From an uncultured Oscillospiraceae bacterium (GTDB lineage Bacteria > Bacillota > Clostridia > UBA1212 > UBA1255): 11,346 bases of DNA. The stretch is from assembly GCA_902462635.1 (NCBI GenBank), contig CABQCN010000011.1:1-11346 (forward strand), written 5' to 3'. The notes under the pieces are model-generated. The model searched no databases. It was given only the letters and a program-made list of their open reading frames with translations, and was not told the DNA's origin. The translations under genes were made by a program, and so were the position numbers. Shown one piece after another: positions 9,087-11,346 of the stretch; the first letter of the stretch is position 1; every line of letters starts with the position of its first letter.

Positions 9087-10007
9087 ATGACCTGTTTTCT
9101 TGCCGTGCTGTGCGCCCTGTTTCTGATATTGATCTGTATCCTGCTGCTGAAAATATTCCGGCTCCGCCGGGCGGCGGAGGAGATCCGTCTGGAATTCGGC
9201 GCGCGCCTGCAGGAAGATACCAACGTCGGCATCGACATTTCCTGCGGCGATCAAAACATGCGCCGTTTGGCGGCCGATATCGACCGGCAGCTAAAAATCC
9301 TGCGGCGTGAGCGGCTGCGCTGTATACAGGGCGACCGCGAATTGAAGGAAGCCGTCGCCAATGTTTCCCACGATCTGCGTACGCCGCTGACCGCGATCTG
9401 CGGTTATCTGGAGCTGTTGGAGCGGGAGGAGAAAACGCCGCGCGTTCAGGAATATCTGGATATCATCTCCAACCGGACGGAAACGCTTCGAACTCTTTCC
9501 GAAGAGCTGTTCCGTTATTTTATAGCGTCTTCCGATGATTTTCATCGCAAAATGGAACGCGTTTGTTTGAATCAGGCAATCGAGGAGTGCATCGCCGGAT
9601 TTTACGTTCTACTGAAACAAAAGAAGATCGAACCCGATATCCGGATACCGCAGACGCCGGTGATCCGGCAGCTCAATAAAGACGCGCTTTTCCGGATCCT
9701 GGAAAATATCATTGGAAATGCGGTGAAATACAGCGCCGGGGATCTGGAGATCTTGTTGAAGGAAGACGGCAGTATGTATTTTTCCAATCTTGCTCCCGGT
9801 TTGGACGAAGTAACGGCCGGGCGCCTCTTCGACCGGTTTTATACGGTGGAAACGGCGCGGCGTTCCACGGGACTGGGGCTGTCTATTGCAAAAACGCTGG
9901 CGCAGCAGCAGGGCGCCTCTATAACGAGCGCCTATGAAAGCGGGCGCCTGCTGATCACAATCCGGTTTAATCCGGAAACACCATCGGACAATAGAGAGGA
10001 AGCGTGA
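9087..10007 (+). CDS. Compact membrane sensor histidine kinase
   Basis: The 306-residue kinase has one hydrophobic segment (about 4-24), almost no outward residues, then a charged helical linker and the phosphoacceptor box VSHDLRTPLTAICGYLELL with His95. The ATPase domain has the N box ILENIIGNAVKYS (Asn207, Asn211), F box LFDRFY (248-253) and G2 box TGLGL (261-265). The usual DxGxG G1 box is replaced by SNLAPGLDE (233-241), possibly a trait of this subfamily. With no sensor domain outside, the signal is likely taken through the membrane or from the transporter. The start at 9087 follows AAAGGA by six bases; upstream in-frame codons from 8988 lie inside the permease gene. Its partner is most likely the regulator at 6560. 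Confidence 0.92.
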   Translation: MTCFLAVLCALFLILICILLLKIFRLRRAAEEIRLEFGARLQEDTNVGIDISCGDQNMRRLAADIDRQLKILRRERLRCIQGDRELKEAVANVSHDLRTPLTAICGYLELLEREEKTPRVQEYLDIISNRTETLRTLSEELFRYFIASSDDFHRKMERVCLNQAIEECIAGFYVLLKQKKIEPDIRIPQTPVIRQLNKDALFRILENIIGNAVKYSAGDLEILLKEDGSMYFSNLAPGLDEVTAGRLFDRFYTVETARRSTGLGLSIAKTLAQQQGASITSAYESGRLLITIRFNPETPSDNREEA

Positions 10008-10020
10008 GCGGGAAAGCTGC

Positions 10021-10614
10021 ATGGGAAAACGAATCAAATTCATGGCGATATATCTGACAGCATTTTACCTTCCCTATTTTTTATGCCTGTCTGCAAAATT
10101 CGATATCCTTCATATTTCTCTGTCGAGGATCGGATGGCGGTATGACGGTGTTCTTTTTTTATGGATCTACGGTGCTCTGACAATTCCGTTTCTGCTGTTT
10201 GAACTGTTCACATACGCGCGTTATTCCGCCGATGTCCGGCCGCAAATCAAAATAGCCGCATGCATGGGATGCGCGCTTCTCTGCGGCGGCATCTTGATTC
10301 CGTACCGCCAGGGGGACGCGAACGTGTTACTGATGCTGCACCGCATCGCGTGCAACGCGGGAGCGCTGATCCTCCTGTTTCTGATTGCATATCTCTTGTT
10401 TAAATATTGTGAAGCCAACCGCAAAAAGAAAAACCTTTGTATTGCGCTCAATATATTCTATTGTATTTTTCTCGGCGCCTTTATCCAGTCTTACTTTACG
10501 CTCGGTACGACAGCGGTTTTTGAAGTGGCAACGTCCTATGTCAACCTGATCATTTTGTTTCTCTTGAATTTGCTGTGCTACAGAACGAAAAAACAAAATG
10601 CGGCAGGCAAATAG
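10021..10614 (+). CDS. Six-TM membrane protein, function unknown
   Basis: The 197-residue product is almost wholly hydrophobic, with about six segments: 8-25, 45-64, 77-94, 104-128, 137-155 and 165-186. It has short loops, an Asp/Arg-rich first loop (FDILHISLSRIGWRYDG) and a basic end (YRTKKQNAAGK). I do not recognise the family; no catalytic motif is visible. It starts 13 bases after the kinase stop codon with only a weak site (GGGAAAG, four to five bases before the ATG), so it is probably the last gene of the transporter-kinase unit and may be translated in part by coupling. A role in sensing, immunity or lipid modification would be guesswork. Confidence 0.75.
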   Translation: MGKRIKFMAIYLTAFYLPYFLCLSAKFDILHISLSRIGWRYDGVLFLWIYGALTIPFLLFELFTYARYSADVRPQIKIAACMGCALLCGGILIPYRQGDANVLLMLHRIACNAGALILLFLIAYLLFKYCEANRKKKNLCIALNIFYCIFLGAFIQSYFTLGTTAVFEVATSYVNLIILFLLNLLCYRTKKQNAAGK

Positions 10615-10781
10615 GCTTTGGAGCCGATCCTTTTTGTTCTTCGCCGTCTGCCGCCCGGCTTGCCCAATCTTCGTAATAAAAATATCTGCCGTGAAAATAA
10701 ATCTTGGTAAAATAATATGTATCGTACCCGTAAGGTTTGCGGATATTTGTTGTCCTATATATACGAAAGGAGGCGGAACCC
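10615..10781. other. Intergenic gap before the sigma factor gene
   Basis: The 167 bases contain no supported gene. A four-pair stem (GGCT/AGCC at 10614-10625) before CCTTTTTG is too weak to call a terminator. The region from 10681 on is AT-rich and likely holds the sigma gene promoter. Possible elements are TTGCGG (10737-10742) with TATACG (10760-10765, spacer 17), but this would leave almost no leader before the ribosome binding site. The promoter remains undecided. Confidence 0.4.
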
Positions 10782-11342
10782 GTGGACGATGGCCAAATTG
10801 TAGCGCTCTACTGGCAAAGAGACGAAACTGCGATCCGGGAGACAAGCGGAAAATACGGCGGGTATTGTTATGCGGTCGCAAATAACATTTTACAAAATAA
10901 CGAAGATGCGGAAGAATGTGTCAACGATACATGGATCCGGGCATGGAATGCGATTCCCCCGCAACGTCCGCGGTGTCTGCGGATGTTTCTGGCGAAAATC
11001 ACGCGGAATTTATCCTTCAACAAATTTAAATCCAGAACGGCAGCGAAGCGCGGCGGCGGAGAAATTGCCGTAGTGCTGGAGGAATTGCACGAATGCGCTT
11101 TAGGACGGTCCGACGTAGAAACAGCGTATCAGGAAAAAGAACTTGCGCAAAGCATCAATCGATTTGTGCGCCGGTTAACGGAGAAGGACTGCAACGTATT
11201 TGTGAGAAGGTATTTTTACACGGAACCGATTGCGGAAATCGCGAAACGTTACGGGCTGACGGAAAACAACGTCACGGTAATTCTGAGCCGGACACGCGGA
11301 AAGCTCAAAAAGTATTTGCAACAGGAGGGATATGACCTATGA
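10782..11342 (+). CDS. ECF-type RNA polymerase sigma factor
   Basis: The 186-residue protein is a sigma-70 family factor with only regions 2 and 4, which directs RNA polymerase to a special promoter set. Region 2 shows the helix NNEDAEECVNDTWIRAWNAIPP (39-60) followed by RMFLAKITRNLSFNKFKS (67-84); region 4 shows LTEKDCNVFVRRYFY and the helix-turn-helix IAEIAKRYGLTENNVTVILSRTRGKLKKYL (150-179). The start is a GTG at 10782, set by AAAGGAGG eight bases upstream; an ATG at 10737 would add 15 residues and swallow the ribosome binding site. Its stop codon overlaps the next start, so it is likely cotranslated with that gene, which in this family is often an anti-sigma factor. Target genes cannot be read from the window. 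Confidence 0.9.
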   Translation: MDDGQIVALYWQRDETAIRETSGKYGGYCYAVANNILQNNEDAEECVNDTWIRAWNAIPPQRPRCLRMFLAKITRNLSFNKFKSRTAAKRGGGEIAVVLEELHECALGRSDVETAYQEKELAQSINRFVRRLTEKDCNVFVRRYFYTEPIAEIAKRYGLTENNVTVILSRTRGKLKKYLQQEGYDL

Positions 11343-11346
11343 ATCA
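11332..11346 (+). CDS. Start of a further gene, cut by the window edge
   Basis: Two ATG codons follow GGAGG (11324-11328): one at 11332 (reading MTYES) with a gap of three bases, and one at 11339 overlapping the sigma stop as ATGA with a gap of ten. Neither spacing is ideal and the window ends too soon to choose. Given the overlap with an ECF sigma gene, an anti-sigma factor or linked membrane protein is the likely product, by context only. Confidence 0.4.

Noticed and set aside
10614..10634. Possible terminator GGCT-TTGG-AGCC followed by CCTTTTTG
   Set aside because: Only four base pairs in the stem and the T-run is short and delayed; not enough for an intrinsic terminator.
10327..10881. 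Minus-strand open frame of 184 codons
   Set aside because: Antisense to the six-TM gene end and sigma gene start; both sense frames are better supported.

Overview
The window (about 11.3 kb, moderately GC-rich) reads as a chromosomal segment of a Gram-positive Bacillota genome, most likely class Clostridia. The grounds are strong AGGAGG-type ribosome binding sites, sigma-A-like promoters, a prolipoprotein with a Pro/Thr-rich linker, and a compact sensor kinase encoded next to an ABC-2 transporter. The genus cannot be fixed from the sequence. No rRNA, tRNA, CRISPR array, insertion sequence, integrase or phage gene was seen.

Left part, minus strand (1-3822). The order of transcription is right to left: tgt (tRNA-guanine transglycosylase), yajC (translocase accessory protein), typA/bipA (ribosome-associated GTPase), then a probable partial gene starting at TTG that leaves the window. 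tgt and yajC overlap by ATGA. tgt has a clear promoter at 3794-3822. queA and secDF, common neighbours of tgt-yajC, are not in the window.

Middle part, minus strand (3858-6439). A secreted lipoprotein of unknown function is followed by a GH71/GH99/WbsX-like TIM-barrel protein with a C-terminal CBM9-like sandwich. They form a likely two-gene unit read from a promoter at 6411-6439, and a carbohydrate-related role is inferred.

Right part, plus strand (6498-11346). A response regulator, a BcrA-type ABC ATPase, an ABC-2 permease, a one-TM histidine kinase and an unknown six-TM protein form a self-contained sensing and transport module. Its regulator gene has a consensus promoter whose predicted start lies at or within a few bases of the ATG, with no Shine-Dalgarno sequence, so its mRNA may be leaderless. 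Between the regulator and the ATPase, four CTTnAC cores spaced 11-12 bp apart (three of them inside exact-length 12-bp tandem units) sit directly upstream of a -10 box. This is the best candidate for the regulator's operator. The module is followed by an ECF-type sigma factor gene that overlaps the start of a further gene, possibly an anti-sigma factor, cut by the window edge.

How the parts work together: the right-hand module probably detects a membrane-active or cell-envelope compound and induces its export. The regulator would activate the transporter, kinase and six-TM genes from the repeat-bearing promoter. The middle unit is probably unrelated, although its promoter shares the 6370-6559 divergent region with that of the regulator.
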